Source: Actinoplanes nipponensis (GTDB lineage: Bacteria; Actinomycetota; Actinomycetes; Mycobacteriales; Micromonosporaceae). From it: a DNA stretch of 64,000 bases. Location of the stretch: contig NZ_BOMQ01000063.1 in NCBI RefSeq assembly GCF_016862275.1, positions 62,001 through 126,000 of the forward strand, read 5' to 3'. Under the pieces are notes generated by a model. It searched no databases. It saw nothing but the letters and a program-made list of their open reading frames with translations, and was not told the DNA's origin. The translations under genes were made by a program, and so were the position numbers. Shown one piece after another: positions 25,962 to 34,415 of this stretch; position 1 is the first letter of the stretch, and each line of letters opens with the position of its first letter.

Positions 25962-26990
25962 ATGCGAGCGATCTGGAAGGGTGCGGTCTCGTTCGGCCTG
26001 GTGTCGATCGCCGTCAAGCTCTTCTCCGCGACCGAGGAGAAGGACATCCGGTTCCACCAGGTGCACCGCACCGACGGCGGCCGGATCAAGTACAAGCGGA
26101 CCTGCTCGATCGACGGCGAGGAGGTCACCTACGACGACATCGCCAAGGGCTACGACCTCGGCGGCGGCGAGATGGTCATCCTGACCGACGAGGACTTCGC
26201 CGAGCTGCCGCTGACCACCTCCCGCGCGATCGACGTGCTGGAGTTCGTGCCGGCCGAGCAGATCGACCCGCTGCTGTTCGCCAAGGCGTACTACCTCGAG
26301 CCCGAGGGCCAGGCCGCGAAGCCGTACGTGCTGCTGCGGGACGCGCTGACCGAGTCCGACCGGGTCGCGATCGTCAAGGTGGCGCTGCGCCAGCGCGAGC
26401 AGCTGGCCACCCTGCGGGTGCACGACGACGTGCTAGTGCTCAACACGATGCTCTGGCCCGACGAGGTGCGCACACCCGACTTCGGGTTCCTCGACGAGGA
26501 CATCGAGACCCGCCCGGCCGAGCTGGCCATGGCCAGCTCGCTGATCGACTCGATGGCCGGCAGCTTCAAGCCCGAGGAGTTCACCGACAACTACCGGGCC
26601 GCCCTCCAGGAGGTCATCGACGCCAAGGTCGAGGGCCGCGAGATCGTCGCGCCCGAGGAGGCCGAGGAGGCGCCGGCCGCCGCGGTCGACCTGATGGCCG
26701 CGCTCAAGGCCAGCGTCGAGCGGGCCAAGAAGGCCCGCGGCGAGGCCCCGGAGGAGCGGGCCCGCGAGATCGGCGCCACCCCCATCGGCTCCGCAAAATC
26801 CAAGACCTCCTCCGGTACGGCCACAAAGTCGACAACCGCAAAGAAGGCCGCACCGGCCAAGACGTCGGCAGCGGCCAAGAGCACTCCCGCCGCCAAGGCG
26901 ACTGCCGCGCCGTCGAAGTCCACAGCCGCGAAGAAGGCTCCCGCCAAGAAGACCACGCCCGCCGCCAAGGCGGCCAAGAAGTCGGCCTAG
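25962..26990 (+). CDS. ku: Non-homologous end joining protein Ku
   Basis: A 342-residue homodimeric DNA-end-binding protein. The start RAIWKGAVSFGLVSIAVKLF is diagnostic and the core ends near residue 265. The last 60-70 residues are a Lys/Ala/Thr/Pro-rich tail (TAKKAAPAKTSAAAK and related repeats), like the DNA-threading basic tails of some actinobacterial Ku proteins. Ribosome-binding site GGAG precedes ATG 25962. It is divergent from the ligase/polymerase operon with 41 bp between starts. Confidence 0.93.
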   Translation: MRAIWKGAVSFGLVSIAVKLFSATEEKDIRFHQVHRTDGGRIKYKRTCSIDGEEVTYDDIAKGYDLGGGEMVILTDEDFAELPLTTSRAIDVLEFVPAEQIDPLLFAKAYYLEPEGQAAKPYVLLRDALTESDRVAIVKVALRQREQLATLRVHDDVLVLNTMLWPDEVRTPDFGFLDEDIETRPAELAMASSLIDSMAGSFKPEEFTDNYRAALQEVIDAKVEGREIVAPEEAEEAPAAAVDLMAALKASVERAKKARGEAPEERAREIGATPIGSAKSKTSSGTATKSTTAKKAAPAKTSAAAKSTPAAKATAAPSKSTAAKKAPAKKTTPAAKAAKKSA

Positions 26991-27003
26991 CTAGGCTGGT
27001 CCC

Positions 27004-27492
27004 GTGGCATTGTCGTGGGCTGAGTCTTATCTGGGTCGGGTCCGTTCGAGCGTCGGCGACGCCGACACGATCCTGTTCGTGGGCGCGCGCGGCGTGATCC
27101 TCGACGAGCGGAACAGGCTGCTGCTGATCCAGCGTTCCGACAACCACCGCTGGGCCATCCCGGCGGGCGCGATGGAGCTGGGCGAGAGCATGCAGGACTG
27201 TGCGATCCGTGAGGTGTGGGAGGAGACCGGGCTGCGCGCGACGTCGCTGACCCCGTTCGCCTTCCACACGTCGTACACGTACACCAACGAGTGGGGCCAC
27301 ACCTACCAGCAGATCCTGATGTCGTTCCGGGTCCACACCTGGGAGGGCGAGCTGCAGAAGGTGACGGAGGAATCGGTGGACGCCGGCTTCTTCCCGCTGG
27401 ACGCGCTGCCCGGCCCGAAGTCGATGGTGATCGACGAGGTCCTGGCCGACCTGGCGGAGTTCGAGGCCACCGGCCGCATGGTGCTGAAGTGA
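27004..27492 (+). CDS. NUDIX hydrolase
   Basis: A 162-residue pyrophosphohydrolase with an intact Nudix box, G55 to about residue 77: GAMELGESMQDCAIREVWEE followed by TGL. The flanks (GARGVILDERNRLLLIQRSD and NEWGHTYQQILMSF) suggest a house-cleaning nucleotide or dinucleotide substrate, not further defined. It starts 13 bp after ku, so cotranscription is possible. A bidirectional terminator follows. Confidence 0.85.
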   Translation: MALSWAESYLGRVRSSVGDADTILFVGARGVILDERNRLLLIQRSDNHRWAIPAGAMELGESMQDCAIREVWEETGLRATSLTPFAFHTSYTYTNEWGHTYQQILMSFRVHTWEGELQKVTEESVDAGFFPLDALPGPKSMVIDEVLADLAEFEATGRMVLK

Positions 27493-27532
27493 CAGCTCCC
27501 CGGCGGGTCAGCCCGGCGGCCGACCGGCAAGG

Positions 27533-27566
27533 CCGTGGCGCACCAGCTTCCGCCGGTGCGCCACGG
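27533..27566. terminator. Bidirectional terminator between NUDIX and DJ-1 genes
   Basis: A perfect 12-bp stem, CCGTGGCGCACC (27533-27544) with GGTGCGCCACGG (27555-27566) and a 10-nt loop, sits in the 98-bp gap between two convergent genes. No T-run is present on either side. Confidence 0.65.
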
Positions 27567-27590
27567 TGACCTGCTGGGTCCGTACGGTTG

Positions 27591-28136
27591 CTATTTGCTG
27601 TTCGCGATCTCCTGCAGGAGCGTGTCGCAGAAGGCCGGGAGGTCGTCGGGCTTGCGGCTGGTGACCAGGCCGTCGTCGACGAAGACCTCCTCGTCCACCC
27701 AGGTCGCGCCGGCGTTGGCCAGGTCGGTGCGCAGGCTGGGCCAGCTGGTCAGGGTGCGGCCGTCCACGACGCCCGCCTCGACCAGGGTCCACGGCCCGTG
27801 GCAGATGGCCGCGACCGGCTTGCCGGCGCTGAAGAACTCCCGCACGAAGCGCACCGCGTCGGGGTCGGCCCGCAGGAAGTCCGGGTTGGCGACGCCGCCG
27901 GGCAGCACCAGCGCGTCGTAGTCCGCCGCCGCCGCGTCCTTGGCCTGCTTGTCGACCGGGTACGTGCCGGCCTTGTCCATGTGGTTGACGGCCTGGATCT
28001 CGCCGTCCTTGATCGAGATGAGCTCCGCCGTCCCGCCGGCCTCTTCGACCGCCTTGCGGGGCTGCGTGTACTCGACCTCTTCGACGCCGTCGGTCGCCAG
28101 GAAGGCCACCCGCTTACCGCTGATCGATGCCGTCAT
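27591..28136 (-). CDS. DJ-1/PfpI family protein
   Basis: A 181-residue class I glutamine-amidotransferase-like protein of the PfpI group (protease/deglycase-like stress proteins). The nucleophile elbow is AICHGPWTL with C112 and H113, and the acidic partner is in VEEVEY (E20). Length and motif order are normal for the family. Activity (protein deglycase, protease or hydrolase) cannot be assigned from sequence alone. It is transcribed in the same direction as the DUF2231 gene lying upstream of it. Confidence 0.86.
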   Translation of the reverse strand: MTASISGKRVAFLATDGVEEVEYTQPRKAVEEAGGTAELISIKDGEIQAVNHMDKAGTYPVDKQAKDAAAADYDALVLPGGVANPDFLRADPDAVRFVREFFSAGKPVAAICHGPWTLVEAGVVDGRTLTSWPSLRTDLANAGATWVDEEVFVDDGLVTSRKPDDLPAFCDTLLQEIANSK

Positions 28137-28166
28137 GGTTCTTGCCCCTTTCCGGTTCCCGCACTG

Positions 28167-28628
28167 TCAGTACGTGCGGTTCCCGGCCTCGGTGCGGACA
28201 AACGCCGGCACCCGGCGGCGGTTGACCAGCTCGCCGCCGAACCAGGCGCCGAAGACGGCGCCGGCCAGGGCGAGCAGTTCGACGGCGACCAGACCGCCGC
28301 CGGCCACCCGGTCGGGGGTGCGCATGCGGAGCATCAGGATGACGGCGAAGACCAACAGCACGCCCATGTTGACCAGGCCCAGCAGCACGCCGTAGCGCCT
28401 TGCCCGGGTGTTGCGCACGAACATCAGGTCGAGGGCCGAGGCCGCGGCCGCGAGCACGCCGCCGATGAGGCCGGCGACCAGGTTCCAGTAGGCGAGGGCG
28501 CCGAGGATGTCCGGGCCGCCGAACACGTTGCCGAGGTCGAAGAGGACGGCCATCGCGAACAGGCCGAGCGGGAACATCACCAGGACCGGCTGAACGGCCT
28601 GGCCGGCGATCCGAAGTCTGCTGTCCAT
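28167..28628 (-). CDS. DUF2231-like membrane protein
   Basis: A 153-residue protein with four predicted membrane helices, opening VQPVLVMFPLGLFAMAVLFD, typical of DUF2231. Function unknown. The ATG at 28628 is preceded by GGGGAGGG about 10 bases away; an ATG 11 codons upstream (28661) is possible but has no such site. It lies 30 bp upstream of the DJ-1 gene and may be cotranscribed. Confidence 0.72.
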   Translation of the reverse strand: MDSRLRIAGQAVQPVLVMFPLGLFAMAVLFDLGNVFGGPDILGALAYWNLVAGLIGGVLAAAASALDLMFVRNTRARRYGVLLGLVNMGVLLVFAVILMLRMRTPDRVAGGGLVAVELLALAGAVFGAWFGGELVNRRRVPAFVRTEAGNRTY

Positions 28629-28802
28629 GCGGGCTGTACCCTCCCCTGCCTGCTCGTTCATCCGTTTCGCCCGTTCGCCTACCCGGTCGTCCGGTCGCCG
28701 AAACGCACCGTGTCGACGGTTACGTCCATCGATGGGCAGCGATGCCCTAGGGTTGCCCGTGATCCGGCCGCGCCGTGCGCGCCGGCAGCCGGAGGGTGCG
28801 CC

Positions 28803-29156
28803 ATGGCTTGGGCAGCGCGGATCGCGGTCGGGCTGGTCGCCGCGATCCATCTCTACATCCTCGTCCTGGAGATGTTCCTGTGGCGCACAGATCGGGTGCG
28901 GGCCACTTTCGGTACCACCCCGGAGTTCGCCGAGCAGTCCGCGACGCTGGCCGCGAACCAGGGGCTCTACAACGGCTTCCTGGCCACGGGCCTGCTCTAC
29001 GGTCTCATCTCGGACGACCTGACGTTCCAGGTATTTTTCCTCTGCTGCGTGATCGTGGCGGGCTGCTACGGCGCGCTGACGGCGACCCGCCGGATCCTGT
29101 TCGTGCAGGTCATCCCGGGTGCACTGGCCCTGCTCCTGGTCCTGTTGGCGAGCTGA
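28803..29156 (+). CDS. DUF1304 membrane protein
   Basis: A 117-residue protein with four membrane helices matching DUF1304: residues 1-25 AARIAVGLVAAIHLYILVLE, then MFLWRT, and the conserved NQGLYNGFLATGLLYGL. Function unknown. ATG 28803 follows GGAGGG. Divergent from the DUF2231 gene; a single-gene unit. Confidence 0.82.
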   Translation: MAWAARIAVGLVAAIHLYILVLEMFLWRTDRVRATFGTTPEFAEQSATLAANQGLYNGFLATGLLYGLISDDLTFQVFFLCCVIVAGCYGALTATRRILFVQVIPGALALLLVLLAS

Positions 29157-29219
29157 TCGCCAGCCTGCTTGTACGCAATCTGCGACGTGGCAGATTGAAA
29201 CCTAGCGGTCAGCGCCCTG

Positions 29220-29304
29220 GCCATGCTGTACTGAAGACCGCAGTAAAGGGCGAAGCAGGGGGAAGACCCTACAACGGCACCCGGCGGCAACCGGGTGCCG
29301 TTGT
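29220..29304 (+). promoter_or_regulatory. Conserved 5' leader with perfect hairpin, copy 1
   Basis: Upstream of the DUF6232-type gene at 29414 lies a stretch starting GCTGTACTG (29225-29233) and ending in a 14-bp stem: ACAACGGCACCCGG (29271-29284), loop CGGCAA, CCGGGTGCCGTTGT (29291-29304). The same order of elements, with the same loop, precedes the paralogue at 36628. A purine-rich GGGGGA tract lies just before the stem. It could be an attenuator, an RNA switch or a protein-binding site; which is not known. Confidence 0.6.
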
Positions 29305-29413
29305 TGCCTCCGAGGACGCCGTTTGCGGCGATGCGCGAGGCGAGGATGACTGTCTATGCCAATGGTGGCCCCCTCGTTCCTCACCTCGCAAGAGTCGTGG
29401 AGAGGAGTTCGCC

Positions 29414-29854
29414 ATGCGCACCTACTACCGCGGAACTGACGCAGTGGTCACTGACGGACATTTCGTCTGGCTCGGAGCCCCTGCGAGAACGGCACTCATC
29501 CGGGACCTGCGCAACGTGCGCCGCGTGCACCGCGCCGGGCCGCGCGGCCTCGCCCGGCCCCTGCACATCGCCTTCGCCGCCCTGGTTGTCACCGCGGCCG
29601 GCTGGACGACGCTCGGCACGCCGGCCGTCTACATCTCGGCGCCCCTGTGCGCCGCGATCGCCGGCATGTCCACCGCGGCCTACTGGCGGCTCCGGCCGCA
29701 GCGGTGGGAACTGCTCGCCACCTACCGCGGCACCGAGATGACCCTGTACGCCACCACGGACGTCCGCGTCTTCAACCAGGTGGCCCGGGCGCTGCGCCGG
29801 GCGGTCGAGGACACCCGGCCGGTGTCCGACGGACACCACCTGGTGGCCGCATGA
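29414..29854 (+). CDS. DUF6232-type membrane protein
   Basis: A 146-residue protein that begins MRTYYRGTDAVVTDGHFVWL, has two hydrophobic segments (about residues 54-75 and 80-97) and a cytoplasmic tail with WELLATYRGTEMTLYATTD. A paralogue of the same plan is encoded at 36197-36628. ATG 29414 follows GAGGAG. Function is unknown; the shared leader hairpin suggests the two genes answer to the same signal. Confidence 0.75.
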   Translation: MRTYYRGTDAVVTDGHFVWLGAPARTALIRDLRNVRRVHRAGPRGLARPLHIAFAALVVTAAGWTTLGTPAVYISAPLCAAIAGMSTAAYWRLRPQRWELLATYRGTEMTLYATTDVRVFNQVARALRRAVEDTRPVSDGHHLVAA

Positions 29855-30031
29855 CGGACAAACCATGTCACCCACTGCACCGATCGGGTGACATCTAACA
29901 GTTTGATCAATACCAGAGACGCGACGATTCGTTCTCAGTACGATTTGGTCGCAACCTCGCTGTCTGCAAGGTAGCCGCATGCGAGGTTGCGACCGCCTCG
30001 TCCGGATGTACTCCTCGCTGATGAAGGACTC

Positions 30032-30949
30032 ATGGCTGAAGGTGACTCACCGACAGTCGCGCGCCGACGCATACGCCTAGCGCTACGCGAAGCCCGCGAC
30101 GCGGCCGGACTCACCCAACTTCAGGTCGCCGAGGAGATGGAGTGGTCCCTCTCCAAGGTGATCCGCATCGAGAACGGCGACGTGACGATCGCCCCCAACG
30201 ATCTGAAGCCGCTGCTCTCCTACTACGGCATCAAGGACAAGGAGCAGGTCGCCGATCTGCTGTCGTCGGCCCGGATCGCGCGAGCCCGGCAGCGGGAGGC
30301 CTGGTACCAGACGCAGGAGTTCCGTGAGCTCCTCTCGGACGCCACGCGGCGCCACATCGAATACGAGGCCGAGGCTGTCGCCGTTCGGTCGTATTCGATT
30401 TACTACCTGCCGGGCTATCTACAGACGGAGGAGTACGCCACCGCGCTGACGGGAACCTTCGACGAGGAGGACATCGGCTCGCGCCAGCGGGTGCAACTCC
30501 TCATCAAGGCGCGACGGATGCGCCGCCAGACCCTGCTTTCCCGATTGGACGCCGTCCAGGCCTTCGTTCTTTTGGACGAGTCCGTCTTCATGCGGCCCAT
30601 CGGCGGGGCGAAGGTCTTCGCGCAGCAGTTGACCGAGATGCGGCGGCTGGTGAGCGACGGGCCGGTCCACCTGCGCATGCTGCCCTTCGCACTGGACTAT
30701 CCCATCGCCAACAACGGCAGCTATGAATTGCTGGCATTGAGTGATCGTGGCGCCCACAGCGAGATCTTGTACCGCGAAAACGGCGTGACGGACGAGATCA
30801 TCGAGGACCAGGCAACCACCGAGCGCCACCGCAAGCGTTTCGAACAGCTTTGGCACTTATCGAATGACGAGACGGACACGATCCGATTCCTCGACAGTCG
30901 CATCAAGGATCTGGAGACACAATCACAGAAAGCCAAAGGCCATGTCTGA
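30032..30949 (+). CDS. XRE-type regulator with DUF5753 domain
   Basis: A 305-residue regulator: residues about 12-65 are a Cro/CI-type helix-turn-helix (LREARDAAGLTQLQVAEEM, WSLSKVIRIENGD), the rest is the DUF5753 ligand/partner domain (AVRSYSIYYLPGYLQTEEYA). Such proteins work with small DUF397 proteins in streptomycete developmental switches (WhiJ/AbaA type). Start ATG 30032 follows GAAGGA; the frame is open 15 codons further up. Two DUF397 genes follow on the same strand. Confidence 0.85.
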   Translation: MAEGDSPTVARRRIRLALREARDAAGLTQLQVAEEMEWSLSKVIRIENGDVTIAPNDLKPLLSYYGIKDKEQVADLLSSARIARARQREAWYQTQEFRELLSDATRRHIEYEAEAVAVRSYSIYYLPGYLQTEEYATALTGTFDEEDIGSRQRVQLLIKARRMRRQTLLSRLDAVQAFVLLDESVFMRPIGGAKVFAQQLTEMRRLVSDGPVHLRMLPFALDYPIANNGSYELLALSDRGAHSEILYRENGVTDEIIEDQATTERHRKRFEQLWHLSNDETDTIRFLDSRIKDLETQSQKAKGHV

Positions 30950-30997
30950 CTGCACCCGGTGCACCAGCGTCGGTGTACGAATGAAATCGGAGAAATC

Positions 30998-31195
30998 GTG
31001 TCAACTCTAGAGCAGCTGGAATGGCGTAAGAGCAGCTTCTGCGCCGCTGCTAACTGTGTCGAGGTCGCCCAGTTGGCGGAGCAGATTCTGGTCCGCGACT
31101 CCAAGAATCCGACCGCGGCTCCGCTCAGTTTCACCACCGAGGAATGGTCGGCGTTCGTCCGTGGGGTCAACGACGGGCAGTTCCGCTTCAATTAG
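30998..31195 (+). CDS. DUF397 protein, copy 1
   Basis: A 65-residue acidic protein with the DUF397 pattern: W-x-K-S-S-F-C at the start (LEWRKSSFCAAANCVEVA), VRDSKNP in the middle and FTTEEWSAFVRGVNDGQF at the end. GTG 30998 follows GGAG. It lies 48 bp after the XRE gene and is its likely partner; DUF397 members act as antitoxin-like or co-regulator proteins in related clusters. Confidence 0.87.
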   Translation: MSTLEQLEWRKSSFCAAANCVEVAQLAEQILVRDSKNPTAAPLSFTTEEWSAFVRGVNDGQFRFN

Positions 31196-31444
31196 CAGGC
31201 TCGTCCGTTTCGGGTGCAGTCGACGTGCAGGCACGCGTCGAGTGCTCGGGGAACGGGCGTACAAATGTCGGCGGCCTATGTCCGCGGGCTATCGCCACCT
31301 GCGCGTTCCGACAAACCAACTGGTCATATGGCCACAATAACCGCATTCTTCGCACAGATCGCGGTTTCACTCACTAAGCACTCCTCCCGCACCTGTCGGA
31401 CGTCGCTTACCGTGTTACACGGGAACCGTCACGGAGGAGTAAGC

Positions 31445-31645
31445 ATGATGAACTCGACGGAACAACCTGCCTGGCGCCGCGGCAGTAGATGTGGCACCTC
31501 GACCTGCGTGGAGCTCGCCGCGGTCGACGGGGGGTACCTGCTCCGGGACAGCAAGCGCCCCGAGCAGCAGCCGCTGTTCTTCACCGAGGAAGAGCTGGAC
31601 GTGTTCGCGACGGCATTCACGGCCGGAGAGTTCCGGGCGGAGTGA
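31445..31645 (+). CDS. DUF397 protein, copy 2
   Basis: A 66-residue DUF397 protein (AWRRGSRCGTSTCVELAAV, LLRDSKRPEQQPLFFT, EELDVFATAFTAGEF). ATG 31445 follows GGAGGAG; a second ATG is the next codon. It is about 250 bp from copy 1 and differs clearly from it, so this is an old duplication or a separate acquisition. The gap in front (31196-31444) holds no gene that I can recognise. Confidence 0.87.
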   Translation: MMNSTEQPAWRRGSRCGTSTCVELAAVDGGYLLRDSKRPEQQPLFFTEEELDVFATAFTAGEFRAE

Positions 31646-31709
31646 GCATTTCCGGTCGCTGATCTGACGTTCCCGCGTCGCCGCGGGCCGAGCGCGGCAT
31701 ACTTCGCTG

Positions 31710-32270
31710 GTGGGCGACTTCGGATCGCGACCGGACAGCTTCTCACCCCGGGTCTCCGACTCGCGGCGGTTCCTCGTGCTGCACGAGGCCGCCGAGGACG
31801 TGCTCGACGAGCTCACCGCCCGCTACGTCGTCGACCGTCGCGAGGGCAAGGAGCCGGTCGGGCCCGCGCCCGACGCCGAGATCGTGCGTACCGTCCGGCT
31901 CGTGCCGCGTACTCCCGCCGCCGGGCCGCTGGCGATCGCCTTCACCGACTTCCCGGGCCTCGTGCTGCGCCTCGGGCGCTGGTACCTCGAGGTGCTGCCC
32001 GACTGCGGCTGTGACGAGTGCGCCGAGGATCCCGCCGAGCTGGTCGCCGACCTGCGGGCCCGGGTGCTCGCGCACGTCGAGGGCGGGCTGTGGGAACGGG
32101 TGCGGCGCGGGGTCACCGGGTCGTGGCTCGAGACCCGGCTGATCGGGCCGGGGTTGCGGGTCTCACGGCAGGCGCCGGTCGACCCGGCCGAGGCCCGGGC
32201 GGCCCGCCGGGAGGGCTTCGCCGCGCCGGTGCAGTGGGCGCCGTGGCCCCGACGAGCACCTCAGACCTGA
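31710..32270 (+). CDS. Conserved hypothetical protein (DUF6226-like)
   Basis: A 186-residue soluble protein with FLVLHEAAEDVLDELTARYV near the start, DCGCDECAEDP in the middle and an Arg-rich tail; it resembles the small actinobacterial family DUF6226, function unknown. GTG 31710 lies six bases after CATACT, suggesting a leaderless message. Its stop runs straight into a minisatellite-like array. Confidence 0.7.
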   Translation: MGDFGSRPDSFSPRVSDSRRFLVLHEAAEDVLDELTARYVVDRREGKEPVGPAPDAEIVRTVRLVPRTPAAGPLAIAFTDFPGLVLRLGRWYLEVLPDCGCDECAEDPAELVADLRARVLAHVEGGLWERVRRGVTGSWLETRLIGPGLRVSRQAPVDPAEARAARREGFAAPVQWAPWPRRAPQT

Positions 32271-32274
32271 GCCC

Positions 32275-32612
32275 CGCCGCCGACTAGGCCGACGCCGCGG
32301 GCCGCGCCCGCCGACCAGGCGAACGCCTCAGGCGTGAGCCGGACCGCCAACCAGGCAAACGCCTCGGCGAGAGCCGGACCGCCAATCAAGCAAACGCCTC
32401 GGCGCGAGCCCGACCGCCAACCAGGCAAACGCCCTGGGGGTGGGCCCGACGCCGACCCGGCCAGGCATCCGAGCCCGGCTGCCAACCAGGCGAACACCTC
32501 GGGTGCGAGCCCGCCCGCCGACCAGGCGAACGCCTCGGGCGCGACCCCGCCAGCCAGCCAGGCCAGGCCCCTGAGCCCGCCCCCAACCAGGCGAACACCT
32601 CAAGCCTGAGCG
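32275..32612. repeat. Minisatellite-like tandem array, about 35-bp unit
   Basis: About nine imperfect copies of a unit built on CCRACCAGGCRAACRCCTC followed by a GC-rich GAGCC segment; cores lie near 32315, 32351, 32386, 32421, 32461, 32486, 32522, 32558 and 32586, mostly 35-36 bp apart. It fills the gap between two convergent genes and covers the last codons of the flavoprotein gene. Copies differ by several bases and no spacer is unique, so it is not CRISPR. Confidence 0.75.
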
Positions 32613-33787
32613 CGGCCACCGACCGACCGCGCCGGTCCGCCCACCGCCTGGGCCCGCCCCCCGAGCAGGTTGACCGCCGTGCGGATCGGCGCCCGGCCCA
32701 CGAGCGCGGCCAGGGAGAGCTCCCCGCGGCAGAACGACTCGAACAAGCGCCAGCCCATCGGGGTGGCGAACACCGTGTGCAGCAGCCGGGGGTGCCGGGC
32801 GAAGACCCGCAGCAGGCGCCGGCCCGCGGCCATCTCGGGCGCCAGTTCCCGGGCCACTCGCTGATCGTATTCGGCCAGCTCGGCCGGGTTCTGGGCGCGG
32901 GCGGCCACCTCGCCGGCCCACGTTCCCGAGCGCAGCGCGTAACTGATGCCTTCCCGGGTCCACGGCTCGAGCAGTCCGGCCGCGTCACCGACGACCAGCA
33001 CCCGGCCCCGGCGCAGCGGGGCGTCGGCGCGCCGGCAGCGGGTCAGGTGGCCCGAGTCCCGGACGACGCGGCGGTCGGCCAGGCCGAGCCGGTTCAGGAA
33101 GTCGGCCAGGTACTTCTTCGTCTCGGCGCCCCGGCCCTTCTCCATGATCACGCCGACGGTGAGCTCGTCGTCCTTGGGGAAGACCCAGCCGTACGAGCCG
33201 GGGACCGGACCCCAGTCGAGCAGCACCCGGCCCCGGTAGGCGGCGCGGTCGGCGTCGGTCGCGGCCACCTCCACCTCGAGCCCCAGGTCCTGCTGGTCGA
33301 ACGTGACGCCGACGTGGCGGGAGCTGATCCCGGCCGAGCCGTCGGCGCCGATGACGACGCGGGCGGTGATCGTCTCGCCGTCGGCCAGGGTCACGGTGGC
33401 CGCGCCGGCGTCCTGGTCGAGGGCGCGGACCTGGGCGTGCTGCCGCACCTCGGCGCCGGCGGCGAGGGCGGCCCCGTACCAGGCGAAGTCGAAGTCGTCG
33501 CGGCGCACCATCGTCAGCACCGGGCGTCCCGGCGACCGGCGGGTGAAGGCGCGGCGGCCGTTCTCGGTGAAGGTGACGGCGGCGACCGTGTCGCGGGCCG
33601 GCACCGCGATCAGCGGGGCCGCCACCGCCAGCGACGTGCCGATCAGGCCGCCGCCGCAGGTCTTGTAGCGCGGGTGTTCCGCGCGTTCCAGCACGATCGT
33701 CCGGGCGCCGGCCGAGGCCGCGGCGTGCGCCGCCGCCAGGCCGCCCGGACCGGCGCCGATCACGGCGACATCCCACTGCGGTTCCAC
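32600..33787 (-). CDS. Geranylgeranyl-reductase-like FAD-dependent oxidoreductase
   Basis: A 395-residue flavoprotein. The N-terminus VAVIGAGPGGLAAAHAAA is the FAD Rossmann motif (GxGxxG at residues 11-16), followed by CGGGLIG, and the second FAD motif is GRVLVVGDAAGLLEPWTREG. This arrangement is that of geranylgeranyl reductases, which saturate isoprenoid chains (for example of menaquinone or lipids); the substrate is inference. GTG 33787 was chosen because the fold starts there. The C-terminal residues GGRAQAVGGPARSVGG lie next to the tandem array and may have arisen from it. Divergent from the acetyltransferase gene across a strong operator. Confidence 0.82.
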   Translation of the reverse strand: MEPQWDVAVIGAGPGGLAAAHAAASAGARTIVLERAEHPRYKTCGGGLIGTSLAVAAPLIAVPARDTVAAVTFTENGRRAFTRRSPGRPVLTMVRRDDFDFAWYGAALAAGAEVRQHAQVRALDQDAGAATVTLADGETITARVVIGADGSAGISSRHVGVTFDQQDLGLEVEVAATDADRAAYRGRVLLDWGPVPGSYGWVFPKDDELTVGVIMEKGRGAETKKYLADFLNRLGLADRRVVRDSGHLTRCRRADAPLRRGRVLVVGDAAGLLEPWTREGISYALRSGTWAGEVAARAQNPAELAEYDQRVARELAPEMAAGRRLLRVFARHPRLLHTVFATPMGWRLFESFCRGELSLAALVGRAPIRTAVNLLGGRAQAVGGPARSVGGRAQA

Positions 33788-33810
33788 CCGGCGAAGTCTA
33801 CGATCATCGC

Positions 33811-33849
33811 TGTGTACAACCGTACACATCCTGTGTACGGTTGTACACA
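33811..33849. promoter_or_regulatory. 39-bp TetR-type operator covering a leaderless promoter
   Basis: Two 18-bp arms, TGTGTACAACCGTACACA (33811-33828) and TGTGTACGGTTGTACACA (33832-33849), are exact reverse complements with a 3-bp spacer. Each arm is itself a palindrome GTGTAC-N4-GTACAC, so there are two operator units. The -10 box TACGGT (33836-33841) and the first base of ATG 33849 lie inside it. It separates the flavoprotein gene from the acetyltransferase-tetR-MFS operon. Confidence 0.75.
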
Positions 33850-34415
33850 TGGCCGAACCGACGATGCGCGAGCGGATGCTCGCCGGTGAGCTGTACCGGG
33901 CGGACGACCCCGAACTCGCCCGCGAGCTGGACCGGGCGGCCGTCCTGAGCCACCGGCTCAACGCGCTCGACCCCACGGACGGCGCCGGCCGGCGGGCCCT
34001 GCTCACCGAGCTGCTCGGCGCCCTCGGCCCGGACAGCGAGATCCGGCCGCCGTTCCGCTGTGACTACGGCTACCAGACCTTCATCGGCGCCCGCACGTTC
34101 GCCAACTTCGGGCTGGTCTGCCTCGACGTCGCGACCGTGACCATCGGCGACGACGTGCAGATCGGCCCGAACGTGCAACTGCTGACGCCGACCCACCCGG
34201 TGGCGGCCGGCCCCCGCCGCGACAAGTGGGAGGCGGCCCTGCCCATCACCATCGGCGACAACGTCTGGCTGGGCGGCGGGGTGATCGTGCTGCCGGGCGT
34301 GACCATCGGCGAGAACACGGTGGTGGGCGCGGGCGCCGTGGTCACCCGCGACCTGCCGGCGAACGTGGTCGCGGTGGGCAACCCGGCCCGGGTCGTCCGG
34401 GAGGTCGAGCCGTGA
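33849..34415 (+). CDS. Sugar O-acetyltransferase (maltose/galactoside acetyltransferase type)
   Basis: A 188-residue left-handed beta-helix acetyltransferase. The N-terminal MAC domain (MRERMLAGELYRADDPEL) is followed by the hexapeptide repeats CDYGYQTFIGARTFANFG, VTIGDDVQIGPNVQLLTPTH (catalytic His at the end) and DNVWLGGGVIVLPGVTIG. It probably acetylates a sugar or sugar-like xenobiotic. Leaderless from the operator promoter; its stop overlaps the tetR start (GTGA). Confidence 0.87.
   Translation: MAEPTMRERMLAGELYRADDPELARELDRAAVLSHRLNALDPTDGAGRRALLTELLGALGPDSEIRPPFRCDYGYQTFIGARTFANFGLVCLDVATVTIGDDVQIGPNVQLLTPTHPVAAGPRRDKWEAALPITIGDNVWLGGGVIVLPGVTIGENTVVGAGAVVTRDLPANVVAVGNPARVVREVEP

Noticed and set aside
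32275..32612. CRISPR array
   Set aside because: Units follow one another without unique spacers, vary in sequence and no cas genes are near.
33788..34006. N-terminal extension of the flavoprotein gene
   Set aside because: The frame is open but runs through the double palindrome and the start of the divergent gene, and the FAD fold begins only at 33787.
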